The position numbers and the translations under genes were made by a program. The notes below the pieces were generated by a model, which worked only from the letters and a program-made list of their open reading frames with translations, had not been told where the DNA came from and did not search any database. A DNA stretch of 64,000 nt from Phaeodactylum tricornutum CCAP 1055/1 (lineage: Eukaryota; Bacillariophyta; Bacillariophyceae; Surirellales; Neidiaceae): assembly GCF_000150955.2 (NCBI RefSeq), contig NC_011694.1, forward strand, positions 327,814 to 391,813, read 5' to 3'. Each line of letters starts with the position of its first letter. The first letter of the stretch is position 1. This document shows, one piece after another, positions 20,764 to 30,400 of this stretch.

Positions 20764-21664
20764 GGGGATATAGGTAGGTAGGTAGGCAGGTAGGTAGGTA
20801 GGTCTGTATCTCTGTGTGTCTGCTGTACCTACCAAACAAGCAACTGTATTGTTCCGTGACAGGAATTGGAACGCACGAAAAGAAAGAAAGGAAGAAGAAG
20901 TATGTGTGTGTGTGTGTGTGTGTGAACTGACTGTTGTTGATGTGTGTGTGCCATTCGATTGGAAAGGAAAGCAGAATCCTCATGGTCGGGTTGGGTTGCT
21001 CGCTCCCCGCTCCGTTGTGTCTCGGACGGATGCACGGACAGATACCGGCATTCCAGCATTGTAGGGAATCCGGAATGACTGTGAGTATGATACAGTGAGT
21101 AGATTTTGGGAATGAGAAAATAACGGACAAGGAACGTCGACGGCATACCTCATTCTCCGGGTACTCTTGTGCACACGTGCGAACCTCGATCGGATCGAGG
21201 AGAACACACGTGTCTCCGTGTTCGGTCGGAATGTGGAAATATTCTTGGGAACTTGGGACGATGACGATTCCGACAACAACACAATACAGATTTTCAGATT
21301 TTCACAGTCACCTTGACTCTCCCGACACTTTCTGCTTTCGACCCGGAAAAAGAGCTCTATTCTCTAGCTAGCTCTGCTGTTGCTAAGTCTGTACTCGCTA
21401 TCTGCGTTTGGGCTTGCCGTCCCAGGGATTCGCGTGAAACCTGACAACTCCAATCGTCGATATACGTTGTTGCGTACACACAAAGCTGAGAGAAAGTCCA
21501 GTGGGAATATTCGTTCGTCCGTAGTGACTTGTGACTTTGTGTGGGAGTGTCCCGAGCCGACGAAAGATCACTTGGAGTGCGACGTCTCGACACCGTGGCC
21601 CTTGCACTCATTCGTGGCAGCATCGGTCATTGATTGCTGCAGATATTGACTGACTGACTATATC
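20764..21664. repeat. Divergent intergenic region with TAGG and TG microsatellites
   Basis: About 900 bp between the outward-facing starts of bL20m and MetX. A (TAGG)n tract lies at about 20771-20803, close to the bL20m start, and a (TG)n tract at about 20903-20924. Frames here are low-complexity translations of these repeats. Both promoters should lie in this stretch. Confidence 0.6.
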
Positions 21665-23212
21665 ATGTGGACGACAACTGGCTGCTTCCGCCATTGGATG
21701 ATCCGTGCAAAGGGAGGGACCAGCGCTTCGCCAAGATCCTTGACTACTACCAATTCGCTTACTATTACTCCTCGTACGCTATGCGGCCCCGAGAGTCGTC
21801 GGTCGCTTGGACCTTTTAGTGTGCGGCGAACCCTGCCAGCGAGCAGCGTCCTCGGTTCCGACGTCGAAATGATCGCCGCCAACCACAGATGTACCGGCCG
21901 GACTGCTACGGCTATGCGTACTACTTTGTTTTCGACTACGACTACTACGACCGTGGCGACGCCGCATCGTCACCGTGCGTTCAGTACCCGCACATCCCTC
22001 ACGGTCGATACGACTCGGACGCGGCCCCACACCAACGAACCGAGCAGCGCCCCCATGCAGGACGAATACGGAGCCATGGATGACAGTGGACAAACCTACA
22101 CGTATCTCAATTATCCGTTGGAGAACGGACAAGTCCTCGCCGAAGCCCAACTCCGCTACCAAACCTACGGACAACTCAACGAAACACGGGATAACGTCAT
22201 GGTTGTTTGCCACGCCTTGACCGGCAACGCCTCGCTACACGCCTGGTGGGGCGACATGCTCGGACCCGGGAAAGTCTTCGACACGGACAAGTATCTCGTG
22301 GTCTGTTGCAACATTCTTGGTAGTTGCTACGGCAGTACGTCACCCGTATCGATCCGCCCCGGAACGGACCAACCCTACGGACTCGACTTTCCCGACGTCA
22401 GTGTCAAGGACACGGTACGGTTGCAGCTCTGCATGCTCCGCGACGAACTCAAAGTCGCTTCCGTCCACGCCGTTGTGGGCGGTTCCTTTGGCGGCATGCA
22501 GGCCGTCGAATTCGCCGTCCAGGCCGGATCCACCCGGGCCGCCTTTACCGACGCGCACGGACAACCCTTTTGCAAACACGTGGTGCCCATTGCCTGCGGC
22601 GCCCAGCATTCGGCCTGGCAAATCGCCATTTCTGAAGTCCAACGCCAGGCTATCTACCAGGACCCGGCCTGGCCGACGGATCCTTTCCGCGCCACGCACG
22701 GATTGCGTGTCGCCCGACAGTTGGGTATGATTTCCTACCGTACGCCGCAAGGGTACGGCAGCAAGTTTGGCCGGGAACGGCAACGTGGTCGGGGCGACGA
22801 TGACACGGACGGCCCCGCCTACGGTAGTCACGCGCGTTGGCAAGTTAAATCCTATTTGGAATATCAAGGAGTCAAGTTCCTCCAACGCTTCGATCCCGTC
22901 ACGTACGTCAAACTCACGGAACAGATGGACTCGCACGACGTGACACGGCAACCTGCCGGTAGTTGTCCCGGAACGGTCAGTAAGGAACAAGTGCTGGGCC
23001 ATGTGACGATTCCCGTGCTCGTACTAGGCATTGACAGTGACGTGCTGTATCCGTTGGCGGAACAACAGGAACTGGCCCGACTCTTGCCCAACGCCACGTT
23101 GGAAGTGATTCATTCGGACGACGGACACGACGGGTTTTTGTTGGAACAGGAGCAAGTGGCGGCCCACATTCAACACTTTTTGACCCTCCACGAACGACCC
23201 ACTACTATCTAA
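21665..23212 (+). CDS. Homoserine O-acetyltransferase, MetX family
   Basis: 515 residues from the ATG at 21665; a second candidate ATG at 21914 gives a 432-residue form starting MRTTLFS. The alpha/beta-hydrolase core has VCHALTGNASLHAWW (oxyanion region), VVGGSFGGMQ with the nucleophilic Ser near residue 274, VLGIDSDVLYP with the catalytic Asp, and DDGHDGFLLE with the catalytic His. This matches bacterial and fungal MetX/Met2, which acetylate homoserine with acetyl-CoA ahead of sulfhydrylation to homocysteine. The first 120-130 residues are Ser/Thr/Arg-rich and lie outside the enzyme domain, so an organelle presequence is likely (mitochondrial rather than plastid, as no ASAF-type motif is seen). 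The related serine acetyltransferases of this fold cannot be excluded. Confidence 0.87.
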   Translation: MWTTTGCFRHWMIRAKGGTSASPRSLTTTNSLTITPRTLCGPESRRSLGPFSVRRTLPASSVLGSDVEMIAANHRCTGRTATAMRTTLFSTTTTTTVATPHRHRAFSTRTSLTVDTTRTRPHTNEPSSAPMQDEYGAMDDSGQTYTYLNYPLENGQVLAEAQLRYQTYGQLNETRDNVMVVCHALTGNASLHAWWGDMLGPGKVFDTDKYLVVCCNILGSCYGSTSPVSIRPGTDQPYGLDFPDVSVKDTVRLQLCMLRDELKVASVHAVVGGSFGGMQAVEFAVQAGSTRAAFTDAHGQPFCKHVVPIACGAQHSAWQIAISEVQRQAIYQDPAWPTDPFRATHGLRVARQLGMISYRTPQGYGSKFGRERQRGRGDDDTDGPAYGSHARWQVKSYLEYQGVKFLQRFDPVTYVKLTEQMDSHDVTRQPAGSCPGTVSKEQVLGHVTIPVLVLGIDSDVLYPLAEQQELARLLPNATLEVIHSDDGHDGFLLEQEQVAAHIQHFLTLHERPTTI

Positions 23213-23299
23213 AGCAACAGCCGACCGAGTCACGCGTAACAGACTCTTAACGATTTTTATACACGGTGTGGCACGATTTCCGTCTAGCCGGTAGGTAGT

Positions 23300-24238
23300 T
23301 TACGGTATGGTGGCCGTTGTGGACCGCGACGGTCCTTCCGTCGCGAGTCCGTGACTTTGGGAATACCCGTTGACGGTGGATGGCTGCCACCCGGCGTCGG
23401 TCAAGTAGTTTGTGTAGGCGTCGGTCCAATCAAAGACTTGGACCGTCAGGGGGTAGGTCCGGGGGGTTTCCCTGGTGTCCCCACACGCGGACCCAACGTC
23501 GCCTTGGGGACACGTGGAGGCGGCGACGCGGAGGTCCGTTTCGGCGAGGAACTCTACGTAGTCACCCACCTGGACCGGGGAGGGTTTCGTAAAGTACTGA
23601 TGCGTGTCCAAGGTAAAGCCGGTACACATAAAGACGTTCAGGACGTCGTGGACGTCCATTTCCGTGAGTCCGTCCCGCAGACATTGGCGAGTCAAGTTGC
23701 TGTGGCATGTCACGTGGGATTCCACCGGAGTCGTCGCGGAAGTCTGCGTGTTATCCTGGTGGGTGAGCAAACAGTGCGTGTAGGGGTCACAACGCGATCC
23801 AATCACATCGTGCACACCCGCTCCGTCGTCGTCCCATCCGTACCGAATGGTATCGTACGTCATGGTCGCCAGGGGTCGTAAGTAGGGCATGTTACTCCAG
23901 AGTCGATCGCCGGGATTCAAGTGCGTGGCGTGGAGTTGCCGCGTTTTGGCACTGTAAAAACGTTCCCGTGGATTGTGTCGATGCCAGCAATTGAGATCGG
24001 CGACTTGTGGTCCGTGGCTGCACACGATACGGAAGAGTTGTCCCGCCGTGACGGTCCAGGACCGAGCGTCGCACGCCGGGATGAGGAATTCTTGTACGAG
24101 CCGGACTCGGCCTTGGGCGACGGCGTCACGGCCGATGGACTCGTACAGGGCGTCGCCGCCGTGTTTCGGCGGCAATTGCTCGACGGCGTAACACGGGATG
24201 GGCTTGGTCCGCCGTGCCAAGGCGCGACGATCCTCCAT
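23300..24238 (-). CDS. DUF1989 protein (urea carboxylase-associated family)
   Basis: About 312 residues from the ATG at 24238 (MEDRRALARR). Family features seen in order are FRIVCSHGPQVADLNCW, RERFYSAKTRQ, GDRLWSNMPYLRPLATM, GVHDVIGSRCDPYTH, NVFMCTGFT, GDYVEFLAETDLRVAASTCPQGD, and PLTVQVFD. The Cys in SRCDPY and STCPQGD are typical of the DUF1989 fold, which may bind a metal. In bacteria such proteins are encoded next to urea carboxylase or guanidine carboxylase genes; their reaction is poorly defined. No urea-related neighbour is seen here. The start has no organelle signal, so the cytosol is likely. It converges with MetX, with only 87 bp between the stops. Confidence 0.8.
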   Translation of the reverse strand: MEDRRALARRTKPIPCYAVEQLPPKHGGDALYESIGRDAVAQGRVRLVQEFLIPACDARSWTVTAGQLFRIVCSHGPQVADLNCWHRHNPRERFYSAKTRQLHATHLNPGDRLWSNMPYLRPLATMTYDTIRYGWDDDGAGVHDVIGSRCDPYTHCLLTHQDNTQTSATTPVESHVTCHSNLTRQCLRDGLTEMDVHDVLNVFMCTGFTLDTHQYFTKPSPVQVGDYVEFLAETDLRVAASTCPQGDVGSACGDTRETPRTYPLTVQVFDWTDAYTNYLTDAGWQPSTVNGYSQSHGLATEGPSRSTTATIP

Positions 24239-24874
24239 GGGGCAAGGGTAGGATTGAACCAAGGAATGAATCGAAAGTGAACGTGGAGACGCGGAATTAG
24301 TCGAGGAAGTGAATCCATCGGTTGTCCCGTTACGCCTCTATTGGATGTACGGGTTATTACGTTCCGTTCGGTGCCGCCCTTTCATTTTCCCACACCGCCC
24401 TGTCGTTCGGTTGTCGGTCACTGACGTCGGACGTATACGAAAGTGGATCTTTGGGAAAACACCCGACGACTCTGACTTCACCCCATCGGCACGGAAGTTG
24501 ACAGTGAATGGCACCTCGGTCGTGGTCTTCCGACTCTCTTACGGAGTTTAGTGCAAACAGCCGACACGAGAGACGGAACCATGTCCCCCGAGTACGAACG
24601 AAGTTCTATGTACTCGCGGTACTTTTCCTGTACTATACGAAGTGTGGCTGGATCTTGCTTAGTCTTTCAGTACCGCTGATAAACAATTTCAGTCGTGACT
24701 TTAAGTATCGCGACCATAACTGTGAAACTCCCACAATCAAACTGGTATATTCGACGCGAGGAACTAAAAAAACGGTCGAGATCCCAAAGAAGATCACGTC
24801 ACAAAACCAAATTCTCGAGTACCCAATTCGGTTCCGGCACGATCCATCCGACACCGACGCGGTTCCCAAGCACC
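24239..24874. promoter_or_regulatory. Divergent intergenic region between DUF1989 and peroxiredoxin genes
   Basis: 636 bp between two outward-facing starts. No clear core promoter element or gene is seen. Confidence 0.35.
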
Positions 24875-26081
24875 ATGGATACTCTGTCGACGGGCACCCC
24901 TGCCTATATGGCCTTGTACCCGACGCAATCGACTGATGGAGGTACGTGGGATACGCGCGCACACACGTATGTATACTGTCGGGGGAGAGGGGGTCTCCTC
25001 ACTGGGGGACCGCATCCCGACACGGCACTACACACCGGTGTACCTTCTTCTCCAACATCACGGGTGGCGTGGCAGCAATGTCATCACGTCGCCATTACCC
25101 GAGCTCGTTCCATTGAACCGTTCCCACTGTAGAAGTGCCCGATTGTTCTTTACTCACACAGCCTTGCCCATTGCTGCAACCCAATTTGAACTCGTGGACC
25201 AATTCTAGTTTTGCGACTGGGGAATATCGTCCCCGATTTTCGGGCGGATACGACGCACGGGGAAATGGCGTCCTTTCACGAGTGGAAAAAGGGCAAGTGG
25301 GCCATTCTGTTTTCGCATCCGGCTGACTTTACCCCCGTTTGCACCACCGAAATTGGACGCCTCGCGCTCAAGTACGACGATTTGCAACGTATGGACTGTC
25401 TCGTGGCGACCTTGTCCGTGGATCCGGTCAAATCGCACCAAGAATGGCTCCAGGATGTCGTCGCCCACTGTGAAAACGAAATTGAAGTAAGTCGACATTC
25501 TGGGACAAATCTGTGTGCGTGTGGCGTCCTGGATCCTTTGGACTGTTCTGCTCTTGCACCAAACGAAATCAACACCCCACACTACACATCCTGGCACACA
25601 ATTACATACACACTCACACCATTTACCCTCAATTTACCCAAAGGTCAAGTTTCCGATTATCGGTGACGCCGACCGTTCCATTTCCACCGCATTTGGCATG
25701 TTGGATGCGGGCAACTCGGACGAGCAGGAACTGCCCTTGACGATTCGGGCCGTCTTTATCATCAATCCGGAAAACAAGCTCATGTTGAGTTTGAATTACC
25801 CGGCCTGCGTCGGCCGCAACATGGACGAAATATTCCGGTGTGTCCAGGCCCTCCAGTTGTCGTACGAAAAGTCCATCGCGACGCCGGCCAATTGGCCCCA
25901 CAATCACTCGGACATCCCCATGCCGGACGGGAGCCGCTCAGGCGACTTTGCCGGTTCCGTCTTTTTGTTGCCCATCGTGAGTGCGGAAGAGGCCGACGCT
26001 CGATATCCCGGATACCACACCTGTGATGTGCCGAGCAAAATTCCCTATTTGCGTCTCGTCAAGAAAGAGCAAGTCCAGTAA
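24875..26081 (+). CDS. 1-Cys peroxiredoxin (Prx6 type)
   Basis: Exons 24875-24941, 25209-25486 and 25644-26081 give 260 residues. The first intron is 267 nt (gtacgt...tctag), the second 157 nt (gtaagt...caaag). Exon 1 supplies the ATG and 22 codons; the joined Val codon leads into LRLGNIVPDF, the usual Prx6 start. SHPADFTPVCTTEIG holds the peroxidatic Cys with the P-x(3)-T-x(2)-C signature. PIIGDADRSIS and the long C-terminal part (SDEQELPLTIRAVFIINP, GRNMDEIFR) match Prx6, and no resolving Cys is evident at the usual 2-Cys place. It reduces hydrogen peroxide and lipid peroxides. A 20-residue N-terminal extension has no obvious organelle signal, so a cytosolic or nuclear site is likely. Confidence 0.88.
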
Positions 26082-26404
26082 AAAGCGCATCCTCGCCGTT
26101 GGGTCAAGTATTCACAGACACTTCTTATAAATAACGTATCGATAACACGGATCCGTCTTCTTTTGTGATACCTTGTCATTGTATGGTTTTGTCGTTAGAC
26201 GCCGATGCTACCCGGTTTTCGGGCGTCTGTCCTTCTGCCAGGTCTCTCTATACAAGGAAACGCGTGCCGACACTGCACACGTGAGCGACTTTTCTAGCGG
26301 AAACCTAGAACGATACGCAACTCTGGGATCGTTGGTGGGTCCATTGTGTAGATACTACACACGGACTGCGACTTTGCCTCTACAGCTCTGCAACATTTGG
26401 CAAT
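26082..26404. other. Intergenic region
   Basis: 323 bp between two same-strand genes. It contains no supported gene; a frame from 26173 overlaps the next gene and starts with TTG. Confidence 0.3.
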
Positions 26405-27028
26405 ATGGATCGCACCATGGCTCTGGTAGAAAACTTTGTACAAGGAATCCAGAAAGCGTTGGGGGCAGCGCCGGAAACCACACCGGAGCAACCGAACGAC
26501 GCAACGCCGCCGCCATCAAAATTAGCGTTTCCCCCATCCCCACGTTGGATGCGTGCGCTCGTGAGCCAGAAACGGAATCCCTTTTCGATGCACCACGAGA
26601 CGGACTGTGTGAACATGATTGCCGGTGCCACTGCAACTGCTACCAATGCTTCCATTTGTCCCTTGGGAGACGAAAACAGTCCCCCCGTATCATGGAACGC
26701 CGAGCACCGCAATCCTAAAGTCCGCAACAATCGTCCGCAAAATACTCACAAAAGGTGCGAAAACCGTTACATGAATCGCCCCAGCAAAAGAACAACCACG
26801 ACGATACCTTCCAGATCAGGAGTCGGCCCAATCCGCTCTCAAGCGGTAGAAGACGTTACCGTGCATCCGTTGCAGACGGCAACCAACACGTTAGCAGCGG
26901 AAAAGAGTATTCTACTGGAGCCAAGGATTTCCGCCTCGATTGCTAATGAGGAAACTGTTATCCTTATGAGTGATTTTCTGGAACAAAACGCAGTGATTCG
27001 CGGATTTTCCAGGCAGTTAGGGCGGTGA
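26405..27028 (+). CDS. Unknown basic protein
   Basis: A 207-residue single-exon frame with ATG at 26405. It begins MDRTMALVENFVQGIQKALG, a possible amphipathic helix, followed by a Pro/Thr-rich stretch and then a basic Asn/Arg/Thr-rich middle (RNNRPQNTHKRCENRYMNRP). No domain is recognised. The C-terminal 40 residues (SILLEPRISASI ... FSRQLGR) are more ordered in character. It may be a real short diatom protein, but a non-coding explanation cannot be excluded; codon use is compatible with coding. Confidence 0.5.
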   Translation: MDRTMALVENFVQGIQKALGAAPETTPEQPNDATPPPSKLAFPPSPRWMRALVSQKRNPFSMHHETDCVNMIAGATATATNASICPLGDENSPPVSWNAEHRNPKVRNNRPQNTHKRCENRYMNRPSKRTTTTIPSRSGVGPIRSQAVEDVTVHPLQTATNTLAAEKSILLEPRISASIANEETVILMSDFLEQNAVIRGFSRQLGR

Positions 27029-27485
27029 CGGCCCACCGCTCGGCATGCCTTCTATGCTCAAGCTCATTAGTTTTACAAATATAACATGTGTGTCAACAAT
27101 TCAAGTATTCGCACGTAACACCCTGCAATTGTACAAAGCACAACTTTATTGCATCTCTAGCACAACTCTGTTCTTTGGACCGAAATGGCACTACACTCCA
27201 TTCCCGCTAAGAAATATCACGCTCCTTGTGACCAAGCAACTTTTTTGTCTGCTTCCTTCTTCACGGTGCAATTCGAATCGCCCCGTCTCTCGTTTAACTT
27301 TATTACGCATAGACTTTACATACTTCCCGCTTGTGCTGTAGAGGTTTTCTTTCTATGTACACTACGAGTACTAATTGGTATCAACTTTGGTTTAAATTAC
27401 GTTGTTGCTTTTCGCGTGTTTCCCTTCCCCAGCATAGAGAACCCGAATTCAAGCCAGTTCACTAATAATTAGCCGTGAATGCGTT
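27029..27485. other. Convergent intergenic region
   Basis: 457 bp between convergent gene ends, AT-rich. Nothing beyond likely 3' untranslated sequence is seen. Confidence 0.35.
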
Positions 27486-30400
27486 TCACGTTGTGGATTC
27501 TGATTCCTGTCCTTGTAAAATGTATTCGTTCCGCATGGCGCTAGCTTCGGCCGCACGTTTGCGTTCATCCGCACTGCGGAGACCGTGAATAATACTGTCC
27601 AGTTGTTTCAGACGTACTTCGTCGTCGTCGTCATCTTCACTATCATCAAACAGGTTACCAATAGCCTCCGTGTTGGCAGCAAGGTCCGACTCAATGAACA
27701 TGTCTTCATTACTTCTACTCTCGAAGTCTTCGATGTGGATGACTTCGTCCCTTGTCTCCGACGAATCCAGATGATGTAACGAACGTATCGGGACCTGTAA
27801 GCTACTGTCGCTGGCATTTTTTGGAGTAGATGTCGACATTACGGGGACGATTCCAGCACCCTTTGATACGACGGCTACTGGAGTATCCGTCAAAGTTTCT
27901 TTTCCGGATGGCGTCGGTAGAGCTTCAGATGCTCGCTTCTGTTGAAGGTAGTCAACCGATTCGGCATTTTGCGCATAATTTGGTTGAGCCGCCAATCGAG
28001 GACTCCCAGTACCGCGCGGTGAAGGATCACAACGTTGGACATGGAGGCGGGATTTAAAGGAGTTCAATTCGACCCCTAGCAGCTCCTGTGATGTTCGTAT
28101 AGCAGCCGACGTCTGTAACGCTGCATTTAGCTGAGAGCGCAAATTTCGAGCTTTTTGAGATGGTGTCGAAGAAACTTCGGACCCGAAGGAATTAGCTTTA
28201 AAAATGCACACCGAGGGCCGAGCTCTCGATAGGGGCGGAAGTTGACTTCTAATATCCATTGTTGCCTTCTGTATAGTACTATGGGATGGGCCCGGTACGG
28301 ATGCTTGGCAAACAAAATCCGTAACATCGATGATAGAGTCAGAGACTTTTTCGCGCTTCTGCTGAGCTCGTTCCAAGCGTTCATCATCGGCCACTATCAT
28401 ATGCTTAACGATATTGTCATATCGATTGAACAGATCATCAGGATCAACTGCTTCCACACTGCTGGAGCTTAGAGAGATGTCGTCCTTCCTACGCTCATTT
28501 CGTCCTCTGAGTCGTTCCAGGACGTGTTGAAGACGCGGAGATCGCGTAAATTCCTTTTGTTTGGCCTCTCTGTTAATACACTTAGCTGACTCGGGTTCAT
28601 CCTCGCTCACGGAGCTGTTTTCTTGTGTAGCATTTTGGGAGAGTGAAGGAGTCTTAGATGAAGCTACTGGAAATCCTGCGTCGATCTGGGAGCAAGGAAG
28701 ATTCTCCACCAAAGCTCGCATTTGCTCTACTCGAGAAAGAGTATCGAAAGCGTCTCCCCTTGCTTCGCATCGCTTGTCGGCCGGAGCCGTGTCAGTTGAG
28801 TGTTGACTGTCGGCATGGTTTTCATGTGAGGGGCTTGATGATTCTTCGGTGCTGACAAGTTCTATCCAAGTAGACGGCTCTATGGTCGCTTTAGCAGAGG
28901 CGGAGCTATCAGAGTTTGAATCAATGGCAATTGCGGCCTCAGCTTCTGATCTGGTCAACGCCAGAAGCAATTCGTCGGTTTCGTCTACTTCTGATGGACT
29001 AGGAATGGAGGAAGCATCTGGTAAATTTTCTTCGTCGTACGGGACCTTGCTGGTCTCCGCCGCCAATTTCTTTCCGGAATGGGTTTCAGCTTCGAAAACC
29101 TCGTCTACGCGGTATTCGAAGACTGGAAGCTGGACTTCTTTTGTTGGTGCCCCATCCGTTGAGGATAACGGATGCTTCCCCTGCCAAGTTCCCTGATGCC
29201 CTGCGCAGTCCCTTGCAGTGTGACGCTTTGAGCTCAACGAGACATTGCTGCTTCCCGGTTGGTCTACAGTCGCATCGTACGTGTTCGACTCTGGATCAGT
29301 TGCATTGATTTCGTCGCCACCAGGTTCAAATGGAGTAGTATGGGCAGTATCTGATTTAAGATTCTCACTAGCCTTGGAAACTATCCTCGCACTTCTTGTA
29401 TTCGTAATTGAAATTTCATTGGGAATCCGATGCGGCACAGCGTTGATGGTACGGCGATCCTCACCTAGTTCAATGGAAGCTAGCTCCCTGACATACCCCG
29501 CTGTAAACGTGGGGCGACACCTGGTCTGATTAGCTTTCCCTGCGTTCCTCCTTGTACAAGAATCCGGACTCTCCTGGTTCTTCGCAGTCGAACTATTCTG
29601 AAAGGAGCCCGCTTTGCGAGAACATTTTGCTTGCGAAAGTTCATCTGATTTGTGAGATCTAGCGGCCAACCAATCTGTCGGACGATTGGAAAGGGCTGGT
29701 TCACTTTGTGACTCTGTCTCGTCCACAAGGCCAACGCACGATCTTCTCGAAGTTATATTTGAGATGCCTGGACGAATTTGATCATATTGAGCAGATTCAA
29801 TCTGGTCGGGCTCCTGAAAAATCAGATTTTCTTGCTTCTCGAAAATTTCTGTTCGGCCCTCTGCTGTTTTTTTATAGACGACCGTGTCTTGTTCCATCGA
29901 ACTGTTTTCCTGAGAACTCTTTCCGTCCCCTCCATTAAATGTTCCATCCCAGGGTGTCCAACAAAATCCTTCGGCGATGCCTGCGTCAACATCCATACGA
30001 CCGCCATCTTCCTCGAGGCCATGAATGAGATTGGCTTGGGTGGCAAGCGCCCGGCCAGCGTCAAGTGGATCTTCTCTTCTGAATTGGCTTGCACTTATGT
30101 CCTTCTGCGCAGCTTGAATCGGTTCACTAACAGTGCCCTCGTCTGCGTGAGAACCACAAAGAAAGAATGCCCATGGCACCCGAGATTCGTGCGATGGCTT
30201 TGATCTGTAAATATTTACCTCAGTAATGGTAAAGTCGTTCTCAATGCTAAAAGTTTTTGAGTCCCCGGTGAAGGACTTCTTTCTCCAACCGCCCTCTGTC
30301 TTTTCCCCATAAGATATAGCAGAGTTCATCGTTGAACATTCGTCTGCGTGCGCTACAGCGAATAGGGAATCCCTTTTCTTTACTGATATTCTTGAATCCA

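Noticed and set aside
22340-23002. 220-codon open frame on the minus strand
   Set aside because: Antisense shadow of MetX.
26173-26718. 181-codon frame overlapping 26405-27028
   Set aside because: It begins with TTG, overlaps the better frame in a different phase, and has no domain.
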